A stretch of DNA of 6,829 nucleotides from positions 1-6,829 of the forward strand of contig CAMJXZ010000179.1 of the NCBI GenBank assembly GCA_946409855.1. The letters run 5' to 3'. The notes beneath the pieces are model-generated. The model ran no database searches. It was not told the DNA's origin and saw only the letters and a list, made by a program, of their open reading frames with translations. Below are positions 1 through 5,993 of this stretch, piece after piece. This DNA is from an uncultured Clostridia bacterium (GTDB lineage Bacteria > Bacillota > Clostridia > Christensenellales > Aristaeellaceae). The translations under genes were made by a program, and so were the position numbers. Position 1 is the stretch's first letter, and each line of letters begins with the position of its first letter.

Positions 1-1
1 T

Positions 2-40
2 TTCGACGGAAATTCAACGATTTTTCAACGGATTTTCAAC
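2..40. repeat. Four 11-bp-phased TTCAAC-like direct repeats
   Basis: TTCGAC, TTCAAC, TTCAAC and TTCAAC start at 2, 13, 24 and 35, an exact 11-bp period with 5-bp A/T-rich spacers; copies 1 to 3 are followed by G. The array ends at the -35 element of the candidate promoter and may continue past the left edge. Hexamers repeated once per helical turn just upstream of -35 are the layout used by OmpR/PhoB-family response regulators such as PhoB and B. subtilis PhoP. The repeats are seen directly; the regulator is inferred. Plus-strand frames are open here to 68, 100 and 141, so the 3' end of a rightward gene cannot be fully excluded. Confidence 0.55.
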
Positions 41-69
41 TTGCCTTCCATGGCGCCATATGCTATGAT
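41..69 (+). promoter_or_regulatory. Candidate rightward sigma70-type promoter
   Basis: TTGCCT (41-46, 4 of 6 to TTGACA) is separated by exactly 17 nt from TATGAT (64-69, 5 of 6 to TATAAT). The spacer contains the 10-bp palindrome ATGGCGCCAT (50-59). It lies in A/T-rich sequence unlike the genes around it. A transcript starting near 76 would run straight into the hairpin at 85-120. No convincing gene is seen for it within the window. A match of this quality can occur by chance. Confidence 0.4.
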
Positions 70-84
70 GATACTGTCCCAAAG

Positions 85-120
85 GAAGGACGGCGGATGA
101 ACATACACCCGCCGTCCTTC
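85..120 (-). terminator. GC-rich hairpin terminator at the end of the gene block
   Basis: A perfect 12-bp stem (85-96 paired with 109-120, GAAGGACGGCGG with its complement) around a 12-nt loop, beginning 28 nt after the reductase stop codon. On the minus strand it is followed only by a weak tract (CTTTGGG). On the plus strand it is preceded by AAAG and followed by TTGCTTTGCCGTTTT, so it may also, or better, stop rightward transcription. A bidirectional terminator is the best reading. Confidence 0.8.
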
Positions 121-147
121 TTGCTTTGCCGTTTTCCTTGAGTCCCG

Positions 148-1284
148 TTATTCCGTCACCAGTTCCCGCCAGGCCTGCTGCAGGTTTTCGATGATCCCCA
201 GGCTCTGCGGGCAGGCCGCCTCGCAGGCGCCGCAGCCGACGCAGCGGTCCGCGCCCGCGTTCTTTTCCCGGATCTGGCGCAGGTCCCAGTTCCATTTGGG
301 GTCGGTCTCGTACAGGGATACGCTGTTCCACACGGAAAAGATCCCCGGGATGTTGACCCCGTTGGGGCAGGGCATGCAGTACCTGCAGCCGGTGCAGCCG
401 ATTTTGGTGCGGCTCAGGTAGGCGGCGCGGACGCTGTCCATCAGGTTTAGCTCCTCCCCGCTCATGATGCCGCTGTCCACGGTGTCAAAGATGCGCAGGT
501 TGTCGTCGATCTGTTCCGCCTCGTTGCAGCCGGACAGCACCACCGATACCTCGGGGTGGTTGCACAGCCACCTGAACGCCCATTCCACCGGGGAACGCTT
601 CACCGGGAAGGCGTCGTACAGCGCCTGGACGTTGGCGGGCGCTTTCGAAAGTCTGCCGCCCAGCAGCCCTTCCATGATCACCACGGGGATGCCCTTTTTG
701 CCGGCCAGCTCCAGCCCTTTGGTGCCCGCCTGGTTCTCCACATCCATGAAGTTGTACTGGATCTGCACCATGTCCCAGTCCCAGTCGTTGAGGATCGCTT
801 CGAAATCCTCGTACGGGCCGTGGAAGGAGAAGCATTTATAGCGGATCTTCCCGGCCTTTTTCATGTCGTCAAAGAACTCCGGGGCGCCGATGGATTTGAA
901 GTAGTTCCATTTTTCCAGGTTGATGCCGTGCATCAGATAGAAATCGACGTGGTCCGTCTGCAGCTTTTTGAGTTCCGAATCCAGCAGCGCTTCCATTTCC
1001 GCGCGGTTGTGCACGTACTCCGCGGGCATCTTGGTGGCGATGGTCACCTTGTCCCGGTACCCGTCCCGGAGGGCCTTGCCCAGCACGGTCTCGGACGTCT
1101 TGTCCAGATAGACGTAGGCGGTGTCCAGATAGGTGACGCCCCCATCGATGGCGCGGCGGATCAGCGATACGGCCTTCTGTTCGTCGATCACGCTGTCGCC
1201 GGAGGCCGCGCCGTTAAAGCGCATGCAGCCCAGGCCGAAGGCGGAGGCCCGGATGCCCAGTTGTCCCATGGTGCGGTACTTCAT
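148..1284 (-). CDS. Aldo/keto reductase with C-terminal 4Fe-4S domain
   Basis: A 378-residue fusion of an aldo/keto reductase barrel (1 to about 290) and a ferredoxin-like tail (about 295-378), of a type frequent in anaerobes. The catalytic tetrad is present: Asp54 and Tyr59 in YLDTAYVY, Lys85 in IATKMP and His119 in YLMHG. SGCNEAEQIDDN (251-262) is the NADPH-binding segment. The tail has two cysteine clusters: C297, C300, C303, C306 (CxxCxxCxxCP) and C348, C351, C354, C358 (CxxCxxCxxxCP), enough for two 4Fe-4S clusters. The protein probably reduces a carbonyl in the pathway product, and the clusters may let it exchange electrons with ferredoxin or a flavoprotein such as the FMN protein encoded two genes upstream; that link is inference. 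The ATG at 1282-1284 has AGGAG 6 nt upstream. It is the last gene before the terminator hairpin. Confidence 0.95.
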   Translation of the reverse strand: MKYRTMGQLGIRASAFGLGCMRFNGAASGDSVIDEQKAVSLIRRAIDGGVTYLDTAYVYLDKTSETVLGKALRDGYRDKVTIATKMPAEYVHNRAEMEALLDSELKKLQTDHVDFYLMHGINLEKWNYFKSIGAPEFFDDMKKAGKIRYKCFSFHGPYEDFEAILNDWDWDMVQIQYNFMDVENQAGTKGLELAGKKGIPVVIMEGLLGGRLSKAPANVQALYDAFPVKRSPVEWAFRWLCNHPEVSVVLSGCNEAEQIDDNLRIFDTVDSGIMSGEELNLMDSVRAAYLSRTKIGCTGCRYCMPCPNGVNIPGIFSVWNSVSLYETDPKWNWDLRQIREKNAGADRCVGCGACEAACPQSLGIIENLQQAWRELVTE

Positions 1285-1312
1285 CTTGTTCTCCTCTCCT
1301 GTATCCGGTTGG

Positions 1313-2488
1313 TTAAATCATCATCCGGTAAATGTTCGCGCAGTCTTCCTCATTGAGCGTCACGAAGCCGGAAATGCTCCCCTGCCGGCCGCCGCCGTAG
1401 CACAGCGCCTGCACCAGCGCGGGGATGTCCTCTTCCTTCGCGCCCAGTTCGGCAAAGTTTTTGGGCATCCCGATGGAGATCAGGAACTGCCGCAGGGCTT
1501 CGATGCCCGCCCTGGCCGTCGCTTCCGGGCGTTCAAAATCCATCTGGCAGCCCCACACCCGCACCGCCGCCTGGGCAAAGCGCATCACGTTGTGCTCCAT
1601 CACGTAGGTAAACACCGCGGGCATGGTCACGGCAAGCCCGGCGCCGTGGGCGCAGTCGTACAGGGCGGACAGCTCGTGCTCGATGTTGTGGCTGTTCCAG
1701 TCCTGGCTGCGGCCGACGCCGCAGGAATTGTTGTGAGCCATCATGCCGGCCCACATGATGTTGGCCCGGGCGTCGTAATTATCCGGGTCGGCGATCACGC
1801 GGGGGCCTTCATGGATCATGGTGAGCAGCAGTGCCTCGATGAGCCGGTCCGTCACCTCCACCTCTTTGGTGTTGGTCAGGTATCGTTCGTACAGGTGCGC
1901 CATGATGTCGGTGATGCCGGCGGCCGTCTGGAATGGGGGCAGGGTCTGGGTCAGGGCGGGGTTCAGGATGGAGAACCTCGGCCGGATGGCGTCTCCGCTG
2001 GCGCCGCGCTTGAGCATGTCTTCCGTCCGGGTGATCACGCTGTCCGGGCTTCCCTCGCTGCCGGCGGCGGCGATGGTGAGCACCGTGCCCACGGGCAGGG
2101 CCTTTTCCACCCGCTTCCCGCAGTAGAAATCCCAGAAGTCGCCGTCATACACCGCGCCCGCGGCGACGGCCTTGGCGGTATCGATCACGCTGCCGCCGCC
2201 CACCGCCAGCACAAAGTCGATCCCCTGCTCCCGGCACAGGCCGATGCCCCGGTAGACCAGGTCGCTGCGGGGGTTGGGCTGCACGCCGCCCAGCAGGGCA
2301 TAGGGAACGCCCTCCTGCGCAAGGGAGGCTTTCACCCGGTCCAGCAGGCCGGAGCGCAGGGCGCTGCCGCCGCCGTACAGGATCAGCGCCTTCGTCCCGC
2401 CAAAGCGCCGCACGAGGCCGCCCGCCTGGTTTTCCGTGTCCTTCCCAAAGACAAAGCAGGTCGGGGAATAGAAGGTAAAGTTGTTCAT
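1313..2488 (-). CDS. Iron-containing alcohol dehydrogenase (YqhD/butanol dehydrogenase type)
   Basis: A 391-residue group III (metal-dependent) alcohol dehydrogenase, reversibly reducing an aldehyde or ketone to an alcohol with NAD(P)H in the cytoplasm. The N-terminal nucleotide domain carries AVGGGSVIDTAKA (95-107). The C-terminal helical domain carries the metal ligands Asp194 and His198 in GITDIMAH, His267 in WNSHNIEHELSA and His281 in CAHGAGLA; these numbers match the ligands of E. coli YqhD. The G-R-x-x-D-W and H-x-I-E-H-E-L-S-A blocks are typical of the BDH branch rather than the FucO/AdhE branch. The usual GSEMN segment reads GSEGSPDS (143-150) here, which may alter the substrate pocket. 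Length is normal. The ATG at 2486-2488 has AGGAG 7 nt upstream; it is 40 nt after the FMN gene and 28 nt before the reductase gene. Family very secure, substrate unknown. Confidence 0.95.
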   Translation of the reverse strand: MNNFTFYSPTCFVFGKDTENQAGGLVRRFGGTKALILYGGGSALRSGLLDRVKASLAQEGVPYALLGGVQPNPRSDLVYRGIGLCREQGIDFVLAVGGGSVIDTAKAVAAGAVYDGDFWDFYCGKRVEKALPVGTVLTIAAAGSEGSPDSVITRTEDMLKRGASGDAIRPRFSILNPALTQTLPPFQTAAGITDIMAHLYERYLTNTKEVEVTDRLIEALLLTMIHEGPRVIADPDNYDARANIMWAGMMAHNNSCGVGRSQDWNSHNIEHELSALYDCAHGAGLAVTMPAVFTYVMEHNVMRFAQAAVRVWGCQMDFERPEATARAGIEALRQFLISIGMPKNFAELGAKEEDIPALVQALCYGGGRQGSISGFVTLNEEDCANIYRMMI

Positions 2489-2528
2489 ACGCTTTCTCCT
2501 CTCTCAGGACGTTGGAATAGGTCCATTG

Positions 2529-3419
2529 TTACCAGGATACTTCGTGGATCACGGAAGGGTCGATGTGCTCCGGGTCCGGGGAGCCCGTCCGGACCATCAT
2601 GGCCTTGAGCTCGTCCGTCATCCGGCGGAGCACCGCCGCGGCGGCCTCAGGCCCGCCGCTGGCCAGCGGCTCCATCAGCGGACGGCCCACGGACACGGCG
2701 TCCGCGCCCAGGGCCAGGGCCTTGAAGGCGTCAAAGCCGTCCTGGATGCCGCCGTCCACGATCACCAGGAAATCTTTTCCCAGCCGGCGCCGGATTTCCC
2801 GGGCCATCATCGCCGGCGGAACGGCCCAGCGCAGCAGCCCGTTGTGGTGGCTCAGGATCACGCCCGCGCAGCCCAGATCCCGGCAGACTTCCGCGTCCCG
2901 CACGCTCAGCGCGCCCTTGACCAGGAAGGGGAGCCGGGCCGCCCGGACGAAGCGTTTGAGGTCGTCCAGGGAGGGCAGCTTCATCGGCAGGCCCAGCACC
3001 ACGGAATCCCGGTCGTCCGTCACGTTGACGGCGTGCTCCACGTCCATCCCCACGGCCAGCGCTCCGTTTTCCTCCGCGCAGGCAAGGCGGCTCATGATTT
3101 CCTCTTCCGCCGCGTAGGGCTTGATGATCTTGATGATCCCGGCGCCGGTCGCCAGTGCTTCCTTCATCTCCTCGCAGCCGCCCATGCCGATGCAGCAGGC
3201 CGCGCCGGCCAGCCGGGCCGCCTCCGCCAGGGCCGGGATGCCGGGCTTGAGATGGCTCAGCGCGGCCGTCATCACCGGGGTGTCAAAGGTGCGGCCCAGG
3301 ATCCTGACCTGCGCCGTGGGATGCTCCGCCCCCACGATGCGGCCCTCCACCAGCAGGTGGTCCAGGTACCGGCGGTTGATGGCGATGGAATCGCCGGACA
3401 GGGGTTGTTCATTCGGCAT
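2529..3419 (-). CDS. FMN-dependent alpha-hydroxy-acid dehydrogenase-like protein (short form)
   Basis: A 296-residue FMN TIM barrel related to lactate/glycolate oxidases, which oxidise 2-hydroxy acids to 2-keto acids. Recognisable parts: the flavin-binding Lys168 in PFLVKGALS; SHHNG at 190-194 in place of the classical SNHGGRQ, keeping a His (192) but with no Arg three residues later; VDGGIQDG at 221-228; and the phosphate-gripping SVGRPLM at 243-249. Asp126 in VGMDVEH and Tyr102 in IKPY probably match the conserved Asp and Tyr of the family. Classical members are about 350-390 residues; this one lacks most of the N-terminal helical part and starts almost at the first barrel strand. The start is fixed by a ribosome binding site, so the shortness is not a mis-called start. 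FMN binding is likely; the substrate, and whether it is really a hydroxy acid, is uncertain. It is translationally coupled to the TIM barrel gene. Confidence 0.85.
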   Translation of the reverse strand: MPNEQPLSGDSIAINRRYLDHLLVEGRIVGAEHPTAQVRILGRTFDTPVMTAALSHLKPGIPALAEAARLAGAACCIGMGGCEEMKEALATGAGIIKIIKPYAAEEEIMSRLACAEENGALAVGMDVEHAVNVTDDRDSVVLGLPMKLPSLDDLKRFVRAARLPFLVKGALSVRDAEVCRDLGCAGVILSHHNGLLRWAVPPAMMAREIRRRLGKDFLVIVDGGIQDGFDAFKALALGADAVSVGRPLMEPLASGGPEAAAAVLRRMTDELKAMMVRTGSPDPEHIDPSVIHEVSW

Positions 3420-3427
3420 CGTATGAT

Positions 3428-3435
3428 CCCTCCTC
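3428..3435 (-). promoter_or_regulatory. Ribosome binding site overlapping the upstream stop codon
   Basis: GAGGAGGG on the minus strand shares two bases with the TGA stop (3434-3436) of the TIM barrel gene and sits 8 nt before the ATG at 3417-3419. The arrangement implies translational coupling between the TIM barrel protein and the FMN protein, and it fixes the start of the latter. Confidence 0.8.
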
Positions 3436-4276
3436 AGATGGCAATCCGCGCCCGGGCCGCGCAGTCCGCCACGTACGTGTAGGCCCGTTCGTATTCTTCA
3501 AAGGTCTGCATGTGCTCCAGCAGCACCGGGGCGTCCGCCGGCAGGTATTTGTCGATGACGGCCAGCACCCGTTCAAAATCCAGCGTCCCTTCCCCCGGGC
3601 TGCACTCCTCCAGCACCGTGGTCAGCCGGGTGGGGTGCATCCGGGTATCCTTGAGGTGGGTGCTGCGGATGTAGGGCGCGAGGGTCCGGAAGCATTCGTC
3701 GATGAAGCCCTCCGCGTCCAGATAGCGCCTGGGGCAGTTGATCATGTTCACAAAGTCCATGTGGACGGCGAAATGCTCCCGGTCCACGTCCCGCAGGAGC
3801 TGCAGATACGTCTCCGGGCCGTCCGGCACCATCCAGGGCATGGGCTCGATGCTGTAGCAGGCCCGCTCAGGCCGTACGCTGTCGATGATCTCCCGGATGC
3901 TCTGGATGATCCGCTCATAGGTTTCCCGGGTGAAATTGCTTTTGTCCGCGGCGTCCCAGCCGGCCGGGCTTTGGGTGCCCGCGATGTTGACGCAGCAGGG
4001 GATGCCGCAGGCGTCGGCCAGCGCCAGCTGCCCCTTGGCGTAGGCCATCGCGGAAGCCGCCTTCCCGGGATCCGGGTCAAAGAGGTTTTTCCATACGCCG
4101 ATCTCCGCGATCACGGCGCCCTGCCTTTTGACGGCGTCCAGGTAGCCGGCGATCTCCTTTTCCGGCATACCGCAGTGAAAAGGCGCGGTGACGGCCTTGA
4201 AGCGCGACGCGGCAAGCAGCCGCTCCCATTCCTCCGGGGTGCTGTAAGCCCCGCATACAGTTCCGCCCAGCAGCAT
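3434..4276 (-). CDS. Sugar phosphate isomerase/epimerase-like TIM barrel protein
   Basis: A 280-residue protein of the xylose-isomerase-like TIM barrel group (AP endonuclease 2 superfamily), cytoplasmic with no signal peptide. Members bind a divalent metal and usually isomerise or epimerise sugars, keto-sugars or inositol derivatives through an enediol(ate); a few are lyases or dehydratases. The four expected metal ligands can be placed on successive strands: Glu144 in YSIEPMPW, Asp174 in HMDFVNMIN, His207 in STHLKD and Glu254 in VLLEHMQ. Length is normal for the family. The ATG at 4274-4276 has a perfect AGGAGGT ribosome binding site (4283-4289) with 6-nt spacing, the strongest in the window, consistent with high expression or an independent translation start after the hairpin. 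It follows GH9 by 72 nt and is 14 nt from the next gene, so it probably processes a sugar in the same pathway. The exact reaction cannot be named. Confidence 0.88.
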   Translation of the reverse strand: MLLGGTVCGAYSTPEEWERLLAASRFKAVTAPFHCGMPEKEIAGYLDAVKRQGAVIAEIGVWKNLFDPDPGKAASAMAYAKGQLALADACGIPCCVNIAGTQSPAGWDAADKSNFTRETYERIIQSIREIIDSVRPERACYSIEPMPWMVPDGPETYLQLLRDVDREHFAVHMDFVNMINCPRRYLDAEGFIDECFRTLAPYIRSTHLKDTRMHPTRLTTVLEECSPGEGTLDFERVLAVIDKYLPADAPVLLEHMQTFEEYERAYTYVADCAARARIAI

Positions 4277-4318
4277 AGCATGACCTCCTGTCGTTGTTGT
4301 TTATCTCACTTTTCTGTT

Positions 4319-4354
4319 AGGTAGCTGTTCAATCCCCTGACTGAACAGTTACCT
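4319..4354 (-). repeat. Inverted repeat/hairpin overlapping the GH9 stop codon
   Basis: Arms 4319-4334 and 4339-4354 are 16 nt each, match at 14 of 16 positions and enclose a 4-nt loop. In the minus-strand RNA this gives a stem with one A-C mismatch and one G-U pair and an AGGG loop. The GH9 stop codon (4349-4351) is within the stem. The sequence that follows on the minus strand is A-rich with no U run, so it is not a classical intrinsic terminator. Likely roles are protection or processing of the mRNA between GH9 and the downstream genes, or a protein-binding operator. The stem is seen directly; the role is inferred. Confidence 0.7.
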
Positions 4355-5965
4355 GGTGATCATATTGAAATACGCCGCCGTGAAGACGGCCGGGGAGTTC
4401 CAGTAGATGGCGATCTCGTTGGTATCGGCCGAAGGCGTTTCGTCCAGGTAGCACTTGGCCGGCGGCGTGTCCGGCGCCAGCTTTTCCCTGGTGCCGGGAT
4501 ACGGGAAGCGCTGGTTGGGCCCGCCCGCGATCAGCCCCGGCACCGGCGCACCAATGCCGTCCGCCCCCGAAGGCCGGTGATGGGGATGAAGGACCTGCCG
4601 TTCGCCGAACCCCGTCACAAAGCACAGGTCCAGCGCGTTCAGCCCCAGGGCGTAGTGCCACTGCCGCAGCGCCGCGTCCCGGAAGTCCGTCCGCCCCGTC
4701 AGCCGCTCGCCGATGATCATGGCCATGGCATTGCTCAGGACCGGCAGGATGCTGCCCCAGACGTAATGGTCCGGCGCCAGCGCCGTCCCGTAGCCGGACC
4801 GGGCGGACAGGGCCAGCGCCTGTTCGCAGCCCCGGAGGAAGTCCTCTGGGAGACGCCCGAACAGTATACCGCCGGCCCGCTCCTTTAAATCCGTCAGGCA
4901 GCACAGGGCGCCCAGGCCGCTTACGTCCGCCCAGCCGAACCGGGTGGGCGTAAGCCCCCGGGCGTACAGCGCTTCCGCCGCCAAACGGTATCCTTCATCC
5001 CCCGTGGCCGCGTACAGCTCGCACGCGGCCCAGAAGCGGTCGTCCGCGTCGGTCTGTTCGCCGTACTGCCCGGTACGCACCCCTTCGGGATTGCGGAAGG
5101 GGACAAAGTCCGGGTGGGAAGAAAGCCACTGCCACGCCGCCAGGGAGGCCCGCAGCATCCGGTCCGCAAACGCTTCGTCATATGGCCGGTACACCCGGCT
5201 GCCCAGGGCCAGGCAGGCGCAGGCCGCCGCCGTGGCGCAGTGGGACACCGGCATCAGGTATTCGGGCTCCCGGTCGTCCTGCGGCATGATGAAGGGCGCA
5301 AAGCGCGCCTTCGTCAGCTTGTGATGAAAGGCGCCGTCCGCCCGCTGCATGCCGATCAGCCACGAAAGCTCATACCGGGCCTCGTTCAGGATGTCCGGCA
5401 CCCCGTTCCCCGTCTCGGGGATGTTCAGCTTGTCCCCGCATCCTTCCGGGAACAGCTGAAAGGCGTACATCAGATGCGCCGCCGTCACGGCCCCGGGGCC
5501 GGTATATTTTCCGTAATCCCCGGCGTCGTGCCACCCGCCGCGGACCTCCCGGAAAACGTCCGGGCGCTCCCAGTCCGCCGCCGCCTTCGTATGGCAGGCG
5601 GGATGGGCGTAGACGCCCGCGTGCTTTTCCTCCAGCGCGCAGCCGCAGCGCTGGTAGTAAAGCCCCTTGATCAGGGCGTTCCCGACAGTCCGCCAGGGCT
5701 GCCGCCGGACGATCAGCGTTCTTTTTTCCCCGCCGCCCTCCAGCGCGTAGTCCCCTTCGGGCAGGGTCCCCAGTTGGAGCAGCCGGACATGGTCTCCGCT
5801 CGCTTCGTCCAAATGGCATTTGGCCCCGTCCAGCAGACGGATCACGCGGCCCTGAGCGTCCGTCAGGCGGAACGGCCCTTCCGCGAGCGCCGCGGCTTCG
5901 ATGGGCAGGCCCGCGGCGTAGCCGATTTGATTGACCCGGATGGCCGGCAATGACTGATTCGACAT
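4349..5965 (-). CDS. GH9 family glycoside hydrolase, cytoplasmic (endoglucanase/exo-glycosidase-like)
   Basis: A 538-residue inverting beta-glycosidase of family GH9. Residues 8-90 (start IRVNQIGY) match the small immunoglobulin-like domain that precedes many GH9 catalytic domains; about 95-535 is the (alpha/alpha)6 barrel. Seen directly: GGWHDAGDYGKY at 143-154 with the catalytic Asp pair D147/D150; GERQVLHPHHR at 454-464, fitting the His/Arg signature; and YLDETPSADTNEIAIYWNS at 506-524 with the acid Glu517. In the last motif Ala513 replaces the usual aromatic residue. There is no signal peptide, dockerin or carbohydrate-binding module, so it should act in the cytoplasm on imported oligosaccharides. 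Known cytosolic GH9 enzymes include beta-glucosidases and exo-beta-glucosaminidases; the substrate here is not determined. The ATG at 5963-5965 is preceded by AAGGA 12 nt upstream. The stop codon lies inside a strong hairpin. Family certain, specificity open. Confidence 0.95.
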   Translation of the reverse strand: MSNQSLPAIRVNQIGYAAGLPIEAAALAEGPFRLTDAQGRVIRLLDGAKCHLDEASGDHVRLLQLGTLPEGDYALEGGGEKRTLIVRRQPWRTVGNALIKGLYYQRCGCALEEKHAGVYAHPACHTKAAADWERPDVFREVRGGWHDAGDYGKYTGPGAVTAAHLMYAFQLFPEGCGDKLNIPETGNGVPDILNEARYELSWLIGMQRADGAFHHKLTKARFAPFIMPQDDREPEYLMPVSHCATAAACACLALGSRVYRPYDEAFADRMLRASLAAWQWLSSHPDFVPFRNPEGVRTGQYGEQTDADDRFWAACELYAATGDEGYRLAAEALYARGLTPTRFGWADVSGLGALCCLTDLKERAGGILFGRLPEDFLRGCEQALALSARSGYGTALAPDHYVWGSILPVLSNAMAMIIGERLTGRTDFRDAALRQWHYALGLNALDLCFVTGFGERQVLHPHHRPSGADGIGAPVPGLIAGGPNQRFPYPGTREKLAPDTPPAKCYLDETPSADTNEIAIYWNSPAVFTAAYFNMITR

Positions 5966-5993
5966 CGGTTTCCGAATTCCTTCTTTCTGCCCC

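Noticed and set aside
97..141. 14-codon plus-strand reading frame with a ribosome-binding-like sequence
   Set aside because: Too short to support, lies within the terminator hairpin, and has no conserved feature; mentioned only in the short-RNA finding.
14..331. 105-codon minus-strand frame overlapping the end of the reductase and the terminator
   Set aside because: It overlaps the real reductase frame, runs through the terminator hairpin, and its product is a Gly/Arg-rich shadow translation.
1133..2608. 491-codon open frame on the plus strand opposite the alcohol dehydrogenase, with others at 556-1356, 2481-3482, 3512-4324 and 5114-5953
   Set aside because: These are antisense to genes with intact catalytic motifs, and their translations are His/Gly/Ala/Arg/Val-rich with no family motif. 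Long antisense frames are expected in high-GC DNA.
4277..4334. Internal promoter (TTGAAC, 18 nt, TGAGAT) upstream of the TIM barrel gene
   Set aside because: The -10 matches only 3 of 6 and the -35 lies inside the hairpin stem; too weak to list as a feature.
4319..4354. Intrinsic terminator after GH9
   Set aside because: The stem is strong, but neither strand has a U run after it; the minus-strand sequence that follows is A-rich.
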